Assembly: GCA_025738555.1 (NCBI GenBank)
Contig: JAOVFP010000018.1
Coordinates: 558,001 to 622,000, forward strand
Origin: Cyathus striatus
Lineage: Eukaryota > Basidiomycota > Agaricomycetes > Agaricales > Nidulariaceae
Length of the DNA stretch: 64,000 nucleotides
Direction: 5' to 3'
Made by a program: the position numbers and the translations under genes. Below, piece by piece: positions 50,556 to 64,000 of the stretch (the stretch's first letter is position 1; every line of letters starts with the position of its first letter). The notes below the pieces were generated by a model. It ran no database searches. It had not been told where the DNA came from and saw nothing but the letters and a program-made list of their open reading frames with translations.

Positions 50556-52493
50556 TCAGTAGGAGCATTATAGTCAGTTGGTTGGAGGTAGAGATCGAAC
50601 TTGGGACCTGCTGAATGATAGCGAGCTATATATATCCTACTGTATTATTAGTCCTGCTGTATTTAGAGTTCTGAATGGGAGTGTGTAGATGTGACGCATT
50701 ATTATAGGGTACTTTTCAACAATAGAAAGTGAAAATGACGTGAAATAAGAAACATGATAACTGCAGTTCATGCAGACTGTACGATGCATATCATTCAACT
50801 CTGCCATTGTACTGCTACACGTGTCCAAGTCTCCTGGGCTTTTCCAATAGTTGATCTTCCCAAACCGTATAATTGATAAAGCTGTGAAAATATATTACAG
50901 AGTTCTAAACCCAAAATATTATCTCAGTCAGATGATGTGCTGTAAAAGCGAAGGTGAGCGTAACACCTAAACAATGAAAGAAATAAACGTGAGTCGGTTG
51001 AAGGTCCATTCAACCTGTGGCGTACTAAAATTCATGGGGAAGTTGTTAGTGGAATGAGGAGACCATTGATAATGTAACGTCAAGGGTGAACTCCTGAAGG
51101 AATTTTGAGAGCGAGATGTTGAGAGAAAATGGTTATGAGAAGGTGAAAGGCCTGAGACGACTGAATAGAAATAAAATATGATTATAATCATGAATATAAT
51201 CTGAATTTGAGTAAGGGATAAATTCACTGGAGTGTAAGTAAAGTAGATACAGTTTTTTATAAGAGAAAGACATAGTACTTATAATACGTAACAAATTATA
51301 GTTTTACCCGTGGGATACACGATAGCTTGCTCCTTGTGAGTAATTGAAGCTTTTGACGGTGGTAGACAGCGAAGGGATTGAGAGAAGCAGTGAAGAGAAC
51401 GATAAGAAAGACATGTAATGGGCGAACCTCTAGTGGTTTAATCATTACATAGTGGCCACACGACTCCTTGTTCGCTGTACTTTGTGAAATGTCGAATTTT
51501 GTAGTGCAAGCGAAACCCCTGCTCTACAACTTATCATAATCAAGCGCTAACATAATCAGCTCTTCGCAATGCATTCGTTCTCACCCAATTCTCACCTTCT
51601 CATCTTCTCCCTCAAATTCCCTCCATCATCGACATTCATACACTGCCCCAACGCTGCAATCACACAACAGGAACAGTATAAAATCGGTATCCCGCTCTAC
51701 CAAGTCCCACTGAATGCCGCAAAACAGTTTACTGAAGGCTATGTCTCCGCCTCATGTCTCCTTTCTTCAATTTATTCTTCAATTTTTCTTTTTATTCATC
51801 GGTATGCTATATGTTTCACACTTTACCCTTTTCCTCAATCTCAATAATAGTACAATCTCAATACTGTTAACTTCCATTTTATTCAACCATTCCTAGTCAA
51901 GTAACAGCTTTATTCTCATTTTCTATATAATCCATGTATATACTTCCTCCCAACTCAGTGAAAATGTTGATCCCACTTATAGCCTGTCTTTAAGGGTTTT
52001 TTATATCGTTGTTTGCTCGTTCTCAGTCTCAGTATTATTCACATTTCGAAGTTTTCTCCTCACCTCGCTCTCCTCTATATTTAAACAATTACTAATCCCC
52101 CTCTCGACGCCTTAGGACACCCAAGGTCGAACGGATATTCACCGACTCGCGCAATTTTTATTTCTTCGTTTAGGCATCAACCCATACTTCCCCTTTACAC
52201 TCTATGGCGCAACATAAATGTTAATGCACACAGTAATGTCATGATTTGTTGGTCACATAGTCAAATGAATATTTATGCGTCCACAATGACGGTACATTAC
52301 TCATTCATGTCTTCAATCACATAGGTTTATATGTCCTGAAAATGTGTGCTGCAGAAAGCGCAGTCATGCTTACTTATTACCCCCCGACTTACAGATGTGT
52401 ATCGTGGTACTTGGCAATGTATCGCTTACCTTCCCGATTCAAATAGGCTGCAGATGTATTAGTGCTAAATAATATGATCTTCATCAACCGAGG
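50556..52493. other. spacer between the inverted repeats; no gene recognised
   Basis: Includes AT-rich and pyrimidine-rich stretches and the third hairpin motif copy. Frames at 51569-51847 and 51714-51896 are hydrophobic but show no domain. Confidence 0.35.
51501..51527 (+). repeat. recurrent hairpin motif, copy 3
   Basis: GTAGTGCAAGCGAAACC then CCTGCTCTAC, preceded by TCGAATTTT; see 26270 and 41769. Confidence 0.5.
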
Positions 52494-52733
52494 TAACAAT
52501 TGCTTAAGCGCACTGTGAGCGCACATATGTACTTGGTTGGGTACCGGACGATCACGCTTCACTCATACTTAGATCTCGTGTAAGTGATCCTGAGTACACT
52601 AAGCAAAACTGAAGATCTGAAACCAATATTGTCATATCTAACCGAGACGCCGCAGTGCCGGACGTCGGAGCCCAATTATATTTGATGTGTTTGAGCGTGG
52701 TCGTTAGACTTTCCATATGATTGAATGTTGTTA
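52494..52733 (-). repeat. inverted repeat pair, right copy
   Basis: Reverse-complement partner of 50324-50555. The outer ends of both copies read ATGGAAAGTCTAACG and the inner ends CAATTGCTTAAGCGC. Confidence 0.65.
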
Positions 52734-53399
52734 CAAGCTTGAGAAGGACATGTAACGGAGATAAGAAGAGTAACATCCTGTTGGTGGGAGCAGGAGGTAG
52801 CGAGCACCGACTCTAACCACCGAGAACAATGTTGGGAAACGGGCAGCCCCCCGCATTTCATAGTTTGATGCTATCTTTGAGAATCTTGGCTGGTGGGCTG
52901 GGGTGGGGGGACGTGTGGCGGCCGTAGGGTAAATGCGCATGGCAAGTGACGGCGAATATAGGCGCATGTAACAACAAATGACGTGGGAAGTAGGACAAGG
53001 ACGGTACAGATCGCAGCCGGACTATGGTGTCCAGGGAAGAATGAGCTGGCTACATTCCGGTACAACCTCTCTTTCTTTATTCTGTAACAACATTGCTAAT
53101 CACTCTCTTTAGAACTAACCTTCAACATCCTAACGGCTCCCGCCGTCTGTGTCAAGTCATCTCCAACCCTGACTTCATAAAGTTCTTTAGTGCGGCGAAA
53201 CCTCCTAAGGTGCTAGAAAAAACATATTTGGCATGGACGATGAGTTGAAGGTTGCTCCAAAGGGCATTGATATGGGATACAGGTGCACCCTATTTGGTTC
53301 AACACTAGTAAAAGTTGCTCATACATATTTCTGTTACAGAGACATCGATCTTCTGAGACTGCGCTCGGTTGCAGTCGTACACCGCTTCATAGACTCGGA
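52734..53399. other. spacer upstream of F-box copy C
   Basis: A possible exon-like stretch at about 53112-53247 (open frame containing SNPDFIKFFSAAKPPKVLEK) is preceded by CTCTTTAG, but no gene could be built around it. No domain recognised. Confidence 0.3.
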
Positions 53400-53571
53400 C
53401 GGTGGCGTAACGTGTAGCTACGTATGTACCAAACTTTACCAACACGTGTCTAGCGGCTTTTACCGGTGCGTGTACTCAAGGTGTTCCAGTACTAAGCAAG
53501 ACGACTCTTGCTTCTAATCCTTACCGTGGTTTCTACGCAAAACCCCATCTCAACCGAGAAACCTTTACACT

Positions 53572-56503
53572 ATGGCTCGTAGATCCTCTATCGATTCGGA
53601 ATCGTCAGCGCCTACCTCGGATGAAGAAGCTCATGAAAGCCACGTGCATTCCGACTCAGAGAATGGCGCAGAGATATCCTCCGGTGCTGAGGACGATAGC
53701 ACGAACGAACGTCAGGCCCAGGAGATTGACGTAGATTCAAACTCAGAGGTGGATTCTGAAGTGTCTGATGACGATGACGATAGTGCACAGGAACCTCAGG
53801 CACACGGGCTTGACATACGTTCAGATTCAGATGCGGAATCTGCGGTATGTGCTTCTGATGAGGATGGTAGGATGGAGGAATCTGAAACCTGTGAGATTCA
53901 AGTTGACGTACATTCAGGTTCTCAGCAAGATGCTGAGATGTCCTCCTATAAGGACGCTAGGAGGCGTGCAGCATATCGCTGTTTTGGAGATGATGCTGTG
54001 GTACTGCCAGTACGACCTCAGGAGAAAAGACTGGAAGTTAGTCGAAATTTTTCTCTGCGTATTCTCTGACTATATGTTTGATTATATAGCAGCCACGAGA
54101 AGGATGGGGGAGAAATATAACAGAAGATGTGGTGATGCTCACTGATGCATCTTCAAACGAGTCGGACGTAGAAATCATTCACACAAAAAAGAAGATAATT
54201 ACAAAAGTGAAAAGAGTTCGTGGAAAGCTCGGAGCGTTAAAGCAACTACCCGAAATGCCCTTAGATATCTTGCTTGAGGTGAGGTTTAAATCATTGCACT
54301 GTGATGAGTGCCTTACGATGGATAGTATGTAGATATTCGGACAGTTGGACCCTTTAGACCTTGTGCGCCTGACACGTACCACAAAGACGTTGCGCAGGGT
54401 TCTTTTGGAGCGCTCGGCAGTGGGTGTTTGGAAGCAGGCTCGCGGATACTTAGTCAATTTCCCCAATTGCCCAAAAGACATGGGCGAGCAGGCTTTTGCG
54501 TGTCTCATACTCGAAACTCACTGCCAGGGATGTTTATCGAGGACTTCGCATAGATGCTACGAATTTCAGCTTAGATTGTGCACGAAATGTATAAAAGAAG
54601 ATTACAGGTACGTGTAGAAAATGAACTAGGAAGTGCATGCACACGAACACCTTAAATGTAGATTTACCAGTGAAATCAGTCACACTTTCTATTATTTGAC
54701 AAATATATGCCCAAGGGTAGAGATAATAGTTAACGAACGTGGCCGTTTGTCTTCCTTTCTCTTATTCGTTTCCTGCACATTAATGATGAAATACTAGGTC
54801 GTCTCACGAAAACATTTTATAATAATGACTACATAAAAGATCATACCAGGTTCTTTATGAACAATAAGGAAAGGACAAATTGGGTTAAAAAAGAAACCAA
54901 AAAGATCACTAAAATCCGAGAGGTTTGTATGAATGTTTCATAGTAGGAATTTGAATTAACACTACTCATGCAGCATGCTGAGGCATGTGATAACTGGCTT
55001 CAAAGTCACGCGGAAGAACGTGCAACTATGCTCAAGGACATTCGTAAGAAGAGAACAGATGAGTATGTGATAATCTTGTTCGAGTTTTTGAAGTCTACTG
55101 ACATTTTGAAAAATAGAATAATCATGCGGCTCACTAACATGGGGTGGGGTGACGTTATTCAAAATATACCAGAAAATGATCGCATTCAAAACCATCCTCT
55201 CGTAGCTCAGAAGAAGGAGCTTACCGAGCGTAGTGAGTTCATAATTTACTTTCGTATCCGTCTTATAGATACTAATATTATTATTTGCTTTATACAGTCT
55301 GGAAAAACGTTCAGCCAAAATTGATCGAATTCCTCGAGGACCAAAAGGAAATGATGAAACAGAATCGTGATCGTCAAAGATTAGAGGCTCGTGTGCCTCT
55401 TCTGATCAGCTTTTATGAAAAATACTCCCGATCGAAGCCTATTAACACAATCATACTTCCAGCCAGAGAGCTGTACTTTTTCCAGCCTTTTCAGGACCTC
55501 ATTTTAAACACGCCAATAACTGATGTCGAACCAAGCATGAATGATTTAGAAGACGTAGCGGGCGGGCTTGGCGGTCGTGGCACTCGGTGGAAAAAGAAAA
55601 TGGAAGAGACACTGATGCGGATGCTGTATATTGGACCTTTGAACGAAAGCGACCTTCAGAACGCAGAAGAGATTCTATCTAGAGGCACAATTGCATTTGA
55701 ATGCAAAAATTGCTCAGCGATGTGCTACGTTCGCTATCCAAGGATTTTGATGCATTCACATGCAAGGCATCCTTCTGCATTCGGATGGAATTCAGAGATT
55801 CCTTATCACCTGGACGCATCAATTTACAAGTTAGATGATTTTTACTACAAAGGTTTTCGGGAGACTCATTCCGGCCGTATCTTTGTTCACTCTACCTACC
55901 GTGAAGCAGCCGAGGTTGTTATTTCTGCTTGCGGTCTTGATCCGGAATGCACTTCAAACAGTGATCTAGATAGGCTCGATCCATTTCTAGAGTGTACGCG
56001 ATGTCGTCGTCTAACGAAAAGGTTGTTAATGACATGGAGGAAAGCTGTGCGTATATTCAACTTTGCTTGAAATTACTCAATTTTACTTATGGCTTAATGC
56101 AATTTACACAGATTTCCCATATTATTAATCATATCGATAGAGACGAAAGTCCTGCCGATTGTACAATGGTCACCGACGAGGTGATGTTGGGAAGAGTTAA
56201 AGATAGAAGATACGAAGCGTTTGTAAATGACTGCCATGGATATGATAGCGCTGCAACGACAATTTTTCATAATCGGTATGTTTGCACGCACTGCCGATTT
56301 CGTTCTACGGGGCAAAAGATAAAGGAACATATTTTGAAAGTGTATGTTCTTCTCTCTGTACCTTGCCATCGGTTTATTAACTGAATTTTAGACATAACAA
56401 AACGGAAATTAATCGTGGAGATATAGTGCGACATATTGACGAGGCCGAGGATTATTTCCAATATGAATTTCCAGTTGATTTTGTAGGTCTTTACGAGAGT
56501 TGA
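53572..56503 (+). CDS. F-box protein, copy C, full length
   Basis: Ten exons: 53572-54036, 54090-54278, 54333-54607, 54662-54744, 54798-54922, 54974-55062, 55117-55232, 55298-56046, 56112-56341, 56392-56503; 810 residues with all phases consistent. It is the closest relative of copy B, with the same acidic repeat N-terminus, the same F-box (LKQLPEMPLDI..IFGQLDPLDLVRLTRTTKTLR) and the same C-terminal landmarks (WLQSHAEERATM, MGWGDVIQNIP, VWKNVQPKLIEFLE, CGLDPE, CTRCRRLTKRLLMTWRKAV, CTHCRFR). It has one more intron than B (54037-54089), inside the linker before the F-box. Expected role: SCF substrate receptor. Repeat R3 starts about 100 bp after the stop. Confidence 0.85.
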
Positions 56504-59500
56504 TTTTTACGTGACAGTAGTGTCTTTCTTCGGCGTTGTAACGAGTAATGGCACTATTCATTACATGCTGAATAACATGTGATTTTTTATTTTAATTGAT
56601 AACTTGGGAAGTCGTCGAGTCGAATGACTCAAGGCAAACGCAACCCAGCTTATACTGGCATCACTGAAGAGCTAATGAGACCCACTGGGACACGCACTAG
56701 AAACCACATGCGGGAACACCGTCCCCACCCCTTCTAAAGCATCCAACAAACCCTCCTATGGAAATTCCTCCTGGGACTCGTAAATCCCCACATTTCCTGC
56801 TGCGTATAAAATTCGTCGACGTCTTGATAGGTTGTCATTGGTTAGGGGACGGGGATGGAACTGTTTCTTTGGTGCTTTGATATGCAGCTGTACGTTGCGT
56901 TCGCTGGGATTCAGAGAACGAGAGTGTAGTACGGCAATGTTTCAATTGGAATGGCCATAGAGGGGGTAGAATTGAATCTATGGTAAGAAGCTTTGATAAC
57001 ATCAAGCACGCGCTCGAGTACAATACGCGCCTGTTGGAAATCGCATCTACCTGTGTTGTGTCTTCGGATACTGCGACGACTATAATCATTCGACTATATC
57101 GTACCTGCGGCTGCCAGTTGGATGAGCGGATGGATGGGGGGTAAAGGTGGGGGTGAGCTTACATCTGAATTGACCTAGTGGTCTCCAAACGTGTACCTCG
57201 CACGCGTACTAGTTCAAAACCTGAGTTGAGTGGAAGCTGGACCATCTGCGCACTATAAGCCTCCTCCCGCTCGCCACTGATATCGAATATCGTCCATTCC
57301 AGCGCACAACTTCCAGCGTACGACAGTAAACCACATAAAGGCAGGAATGCAGGAATGTGCGTTGAGGATCATGCGTGGACGTAGAAATTCGATACAATGC
57401 GGGCCCGATACGAAAGACTATTTGAAACTTGGCCTGTCGTGTGAGGGAGGTAGTGGTGTGGGTGGGAGATGAAGGGCGATAGGAGATGGTGGAGAACAAA
57501 GCTACGACGCAGGGTACCGAGCTCGTTGGTTCGAGTGGGGAGACCATGACGTGCGAGGATACACTCGCCATACTGCATTCCACAACAGCCAGGCCGGGGT
57601 GGGACTTCTCAGACAAGCCTACGCCTACTCCAGCCCTCCGACCTCCTCCCCAGCGTTAGTTCTCATCGTCACCATCGCACACTCCAAGCACGCAAGAGGG
57701 CAAACCACGTCACGGCAGGAATGCGCGTTGAACGTTGAGGCCGAGGAGCTATCGTAACAGAGTGGCCTGCGATCATAGGAGAACAGGCTGGAGTAAGACA
57801 CTAGTAGGCGTGCGTTGAGGACCAGTGGGATGAAGCCTGTAGCTGGCCGCGAGAGACATGGTGTTTGAGTGGTGCAGGTGAGTAGGTTAAGTGACCATCT
57901 TGTCATCGACGAGCTCGAGCCTCGACGCGCGTGAAATTTGAAAATCAATTCAGATTTCCGAATCCCGCGGAGTCTCATGCCAATAACATACACACGTGAC
58001 ATTTCCGTGACAACGACATTTTCAATCATTGTTGAATGTTCGCGTCAGCATGATCTAGAACGAACAAACTTTGAACCACTCCATTCCGAATTCCTCCTTC
58101 CCACCCTAGAATCTTCAATATTTAATTGAAATGTCTTATATCTCTGCCTTATCAATTGTTCAAGCAAGTAAGCTTCAAGTTCAATGTATATACAATACTT
58201 TGAGTGATCATCTTGTTTGGCATAATTATACCAACATCATCGACAGATAAACCTTTCAGGTGAGTTGTTTTGGAAGGTCGCTATTTGGCTGGGGGACATG
58301 TGGAGGGTAATCATGCTCAGGTGAGATCATCTGTTCAACTTAAATGTTACAGTCACTGGTATCTTTTGATCCGATTTATTCTTGAGAACAATCTTGAATA
58401 TATATATGTGTCCATACACCACTTAGTATAGTAGACACACCTTAGACTTGCACTTTGTGTATGTCACCAACTTCTTCTAGAGAGTGTAGATCACATCAGG
58501 AAGTGATCAAAAGCGTCATCCTACCATTTCTCTGGACCAATTGTGGGTAGCATCCAATGCACTGCATGCTAACAGCCTGACAATAAGACCACACTGAGCC
58601 CACGACTCTGTTGTACCACCCTTCGGGAAAGGGTTACTGAATAGACTGCAGTCTACCAAGTTCTCAAACGACAGACTGTAATAAGTGCTTCTCATCAAAT
58701 GGAGTGCGGAAGAATCTTAAGTGAAAATCTATTATCGGAGTATGATCAGAAGGATATTATGAGAGCAGTGCAACTGTCGTACATCACACCGAACATACAT
58801 CTTAAATCAACTAAATATAAAACCTTCATCAACGCATGCACAAGAATAAGGTACAGTAGACATTGTCATAATGAATAACATAATAATGAATAAATTTTCA
58901 TAATGAATATGAATTCGCCAAAACCAGCTTGGTATGCAGTGAATTATTCATATGTTGTCATAGTGAATAATGCATGGATGCTTGGCCTCATTATGCATTA
59001 TGAGATTACCAAATACTATGAAAAATTGACGATTAAGTGTGATATTAATTACACCTGTGGTATTCTGCATCACTGTTTCAATCCTTGGCACTTTTGTTGC
59101 ATAAATAGGCACTGTAATGTGAAACTGTAGCTAGGTTGACGACTCTTGGGCATTGGAGAATATATTAACATGAATTTATGTAGTATTTTATTCATTTATT
59201 CATTGTACTCATCTCATACTCACCTGCTTTATTATGCCAAAATCTCCAGAGAAGAAACGAAAACCCTGCGAGCAGCTTGAACAGCTTGCATTGGCCTATT
59301 CTGATGTGGCAGGCCTATCTCCTCTCGCCTTGCAACAGCAAGTTAGAAAGCTCAGGGCACATCTTTATCATGTTATACAGAAATCCCTTCAGCAATCTAC
59401 TCTAGATACATTTATCACTAGTTCTACAGGTAAAATGTAACTACAGATGCACCGCATTTATCATAGACTTGAAATATTGTGGTGAGCGGCGAAATTGCAG

Positions 59501-62500
59501 TACAGGATGTCATGCAATTGGCGGAGGTCACAATATGTCACGGTATGTGACAGCTTCTAGTGGTGAATGAATGCTCGAAATGAATGAGAAAAGTTGACAA
59601 CCAACATTATTCATTATGACAATGCCTACTGTATTTGTAAAAAACACATTGCTTCTAAGTCTACATAATTGAACTATCCTATCATTCATAAGTTGGTATA
59701 TGGAGCATATAATTATGGAAGATGAATTTCTTACGCAATCATTTCAGTTAACTAATTCGATTACAGCACGAAGCAGTGAGTACATCAGAAACTCTAGGAG
59801 AACTTACATATGTCGGTGTAACTTCTATAACATCATGCAACCAACAATCTAGCGTCACCTCTAGTCATCCACGTGTGATATCTCGTGCTTGTTACATGGA
59901 AAATCGGTGGGGATGATAAAGTCTGTACATGTCTATTCTCGTTGGCGCTTGGGAAAGAATAGATCCTGAACGCGCTTGAATTGGCGCTGTTGGATGTTAG
60001 TCACCGAGGTCGGGAATCCATATGATCATGTGATTGAACTTACTTCCAGTTCTTGAAGCAAATCCTCTAACATAGCCCTCAGATATTGATTTAAACGTCT
60101 GAATATGGCCCAACCAACTTCCACTTGTTCCTAGTTTGTTCTATTTTATTTAAATTTCAGGTTTTACAAATACATACTTAATAACCCAGAAACGAAAGCA
60201 GTGCTTCTGAAATTCGTGCTGTGCGAGTATTTTCCAAAGTCTAGAATGGCACAGCTTAATGACATTCTGGTTATGAAGGTTTCAATTACATAATTTCATC
60301 TGGTTCGTATGAACCTGTTGAACCATCGCTGGATCAATTCGACATAGAATGCTGCGGCATCCCCGTTTGTCTTTCTCTGACTGATAACTCTCTGCCTTGA
60401 AGAGATCAGAGGCAGTTTTTCAAAAGCGTGTGACGTCGCACTGCCGAGTGTAGGTGTCTGGAAGTAAGAATATACGGAGAATGTTAACAGCATCCCGAAG
60501 TGTACAAGAAGCGACTTTCTTTTTATAGAAATGGGACACCCAAGGAAATTTCCGAAAAGCTGATCTTCTCTGAAGAAGAACAGAAGCTGCAGAGCTGAAG
60601 GTAAGAATATACATATGAAAGGACGAAAGTAACTTTCCAATGATACAAGTGTGAAACGTGTAAATCGGAAGATACCGACGTTCAATTTGCGAAGGTGGGA
60701 GTAACACATATTCGACTACACGCGTCTTTAATTAGTAGTAGGGTTTCTAGCGGCTTTCTAGTACATTCTTTGGTCCCTGTAATTATCCTAAATGAAAAGG
60801 AGAAAGTTGCATTTCCCTGCATCTGAAATAAGCCGCGTCGCTATTAAGTGGCCGTACGCATATTTTCTGTGCCCCCTCTCACTGAAATCCACCTGACATC
60901 GGAGTTTACTTTAGCTCTTAAACCAAATTCTTCTTCCTTTGCAAGAGGCCGCCAGGGACTCATGTTGATAGAGGTCCGAAGATGTTATCATATCAATGTA
61001 TGTATGTCATACTGCTCTTCTTATCATCGCATTGGTCAAATGTTGTACGAGCATAGATTATATGTGCGCCTTTGCTTCAAAGACACAAGCAATATGAATA
61101 TGGAGGTCCGAGGATCTCTGACGCGCATCTATATGTTAGTACTGTTGATGCCTTCCGCTTAGACGATTCTTTATAAGGCGAAACAATATGTATTTCGCAA
61201 TAGATGGATAGAAAGGATGACAAATTCATACAAAGAAACGTCAAAAGATTCGTATAGGTATATCATAGGTAGTACTGCAGTCGTAAGTGAATATCAACAT
61301 TCGTTATATCGTAAATAATCCATTAGGTAGTCCAATTATAAATGATCGTGATAACGTAAAAAGGGTATATATCCTGAGGTGCACTCCCGACAAATCAACG
61401 TACGAAGAGATAACCGTCGCCTCACGCGTAGGAAGATGGAAACTGAAAACCATCGCGAAACCAGTCGATGCTGATGAGGAGGAGGAGGGCATATTTCGAT
61501 CTGCGATCCAAAACAAACACACGAGGGAGGCCGAAAGTGATGTCGAGATCATAGACGCAGAAAGGAAGTCGAAGCCGACAGAGGGGCAGGAGTCCTAAAT
61601 CGGAGCTAAAAGCTCTGGCGAGTATAACAAAAACCGATAACCCGGATGAACTCGTGATGGCATTGATCATCGGGAGTTGAGAGTCCACATGTCGGGCTGG
61701 TGGGTGGGTGTGATTCCGGAAAAGATAGTATGACCCATTAGGAAATCAATACGCTTCATCCCTTGACGCTTTTCCTCCTCACGAGACCTGGAGCTGTGAT
61801 GGCGGGAGTACCGTGCCTCGTAAGCACGGGTAGCGCGTCGCCTTTCGTGATCGGAGGGAAGAGTAGCGAATTCTTGGGATGTGATGCCTTTGTACATGGT
61901 GCGATAGATAGAATCGAATACGTCGAAGAGGGTAACGTAAGATCCATTAGACGCGTAGACTTTGACGGCCCAAGGCAGGTATGGGCTCTTGAGCATCATG
62001 CTAGGTAGAGCTGGCGTCGTAGCTGCCTCATACAAAACGTGAGAGGGTATATGGTGGTGGTGGTATTGAATAGTGGATGGGAGCTGGGCCATGTCATAAT
62101 CCACTACTGGCCTAGAGTGATACTCTAGGAAGTGATGCTCGCGTGCACGGGTAGGTTTGGTGCTCGTGACATAGGTTGGATAGTGGTGTCCAGCCGTATA
62201 AGGCGAAGGTCCTGGTAGTCCGTACATTGTGTTAGGAGCAGGAGAAAAAGACGAATATGTGAGGGCGGGAGATGGTACAACTGGATGTACAACGTTTTTG
62301 CTAGAGAATCGGACGCGCTTTCCGGGCATTTTGATGTGAAGGTGCTGCGAGGAAGGTAAAGGTTGTAAAGAGGATGTAGTGGAGAGAAGTGGAGGGAGTA
62401 TTGGATATTAAGTCGCGCAACGGAGGGTTTTATACTTTACTTCTCCACAGGTTGTGACGAGCCAATGTAGCGTACCGCCTCGTTTCGAATCCAAAAAAAG

Positions 62501-64000
62501 ACGAAGATCGGACACCCGTGGCTTAGCGTGACCGCGCCGCCAGTGCGCAGCGGGACATTAAGTTGGAATAAGCCTACCGGAATTGTGGAAAAGTTAGTCC
62601 ATGAATCTAAGAATGTGGAGCCAAGATCTGGTATGAAACACTTTTGAGATCCACAGCAGTGGGGCCCTCTTTCTCTCACCGAAAGAGCACCAATCTGATT
62701 TCTACCTACCGGAAAGTGAGCGGAAAGAAGAGAACATGCTGACGACGTTGACGGATTGCAAAGGAAGCAGCTTAGTCTGCAGACCAAAGGCGGGCACCGC
62801 CTATTCTTAGACACTTGTATAGCCTCGATACGTAACCGAGATCGGGAATTTATGGTACAGATCTCTGTCAAATATTTTTGTTACGCTCGGAGTTGCGTCG
62901 CCTGCAATCCCTCATAACTTCAACTTGGATATACGGACCCAAACATATGCAGTCATAAAGAAAACGTATGATAATTGTAGCACAACATAAGTTGTAGAAG
63001 GTTCTCATACAAAGTCCCAAAACATAAGTATCGAATGACGAAAGCGGCGAAATTAAAATGCAGCTGACTCCGACGCCGAAATCAAGCCGTGGGGGGTGAA
63101 GTTCCGCCTTCCAAGCGAAACCTGTCGCAGGGCTCTTAGCTGGCGTTGAGTAGCCTCATGCAGTAATGTTTATTTCCTGAATATTCCTCGGAATGGAGCA
63201 CGTAGCAGTGCATAGAATTAATTGCGGTGCAGGCGGGATCGACAACCCGTACTTTGTTTTAAACGGAGATTGAAAAGTGACTTGAGGGCCGACGAACTTT
63301 GTTCAGGTGCCAGTGCTAAAAACGGAGTGGAGAGTCGACGTACTTCCCGTTTGAATGAAGGACGCGTGTACCATATTGTACCGTTCGTCTGGAAATTATA
63401 CGGAAACAGTAGTAAACGAAATAGAAATTCTTGTCTCACACACAGAAGATACAATCTAAACCTTAGCTTGAATGGAGGTTCAGATATGCTACAAGGGTAT
63501 ACTTTACATTCAAATCCAGTCGGAAACCATCAGGAAGTGAGGAGTATGTGGGTTTATCTAACGGTGTGTGCTGTAAAGTGGCTTGATACACGTGTATCAA
63601 CGAGCGGCGGGAATGCTGTAGACCTCTTCTCTCCTTTCTATCCCTCCACTCCATAACACGTTGCACACCCTAAGCGCCGTCGGCGGGGATCTTGTCAATC
63701 AATCTGTAACTAGCTTGTGGGCGGTCGTTAATCACCTTATGACCACTGAACCTACCGTTATTGGCACTCTGTGAGAACGCGGCCATAATCCCGTAACTTG
63801 GACTCAGAATCCTAGAATATGCACACATTCTTGGTCTGCGGGCGTATTGTGTTGTAGCTTTGCAGTTATGCAGAGGTAGGAATTGATGTCCGTTGTCATG
63901 AAGAACAATGAACATAGAACGCATAACACCCCAGTTGGATGCAAAGACGCACAAACGAATTCGGAAGATACTGTACAGGATTTTGCATCCACATAAATAA

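Overview
The window looks like a repeat-rich stretch of a basidiomycete genome, most likely a mushroom-forming agaricomycete. The evidence is many ~45-75 nt GT-AG introns with CTAAC-like branch points, the agaricomycete F-box family, a secreted aryl-alcohol-oxidase-type GMC oxidoreductase, a many-intron cytochrome P450, a DUF6699-like protein and typical fungal transposons. All names come from reading motifs and splice phases by eye; no search was run.

Layout. 1-2.5 kb: 5' part of a Ty3/gypsy retrotransposon (minus strand) with gag, a slippery A7 at the gag stop and the protease start. 2.5-4.5 kb: a long inverted-repeat element of TCACA-type arrays carrying a relic of the 5' end of 18S rRNA. 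4.8-8.1 kb: a dead DDE transposase gene with six in-frame stops, all TGA, split by a PIF/Harbinger-like MITE with a TAA target duplication. 9.3-10.5 kb: a palindromic transposon with an 8-bp target duplication and a satellite core that flips strand at its centre. 10.6-19.3 kb: truncated F-box gene (copy A), GMC oxidoreductase, tRNA-Tyr, full F-box gene (copy B). 19.5-24.7 kb: large non-coding repeat R1 with nested insertions. 25.2-26.7 kb: Tc1/mariner-like relic. 27.2-29.3 kb: bestrophin-like channel gene. 29.8-36.2 kb: decayed or orphan genes (LRR-like ORF, MLKL/HeLo-like adaptor domain, C-terminal piece of a tRNA 2-thiouridylase, a transposon-associated agaricomycete gene and a Pro/Ser-rich ORF).

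36.7-41.7 kb: two nested elements of one TIR family (T1 containing T2), each with its own 6-bp target duplication and GC-rich subterminal motif arrays. 41.9-46.9 kb: repeat R2, split by a hAT element (8-bp duplication) that itself holds a MULE-like element (9-bp duplication). 47.6-49.9 kb: intact P450. 50.3-52.7 kb: an inverted-repeat pair. 53.6-56.5 kb: F-box copy C, followed by degenerate repeat R3. 58.9-59.6 kb: pogo-like deletion derivative. 61.7-62.3 kb: DUF6699-like gene.

No gene cluster with one shared pathway is evident. The intact genes (GMC oxidase, P450, bestrophin, two F-box genes, DUF6699, tRNA-Tyr) sit as islands between nested mobile elements. The most unusual material is the two satellite palindromes (one with an rRNA relic), the T family, and the R repeat that lies just downstream of both full F-box copies.
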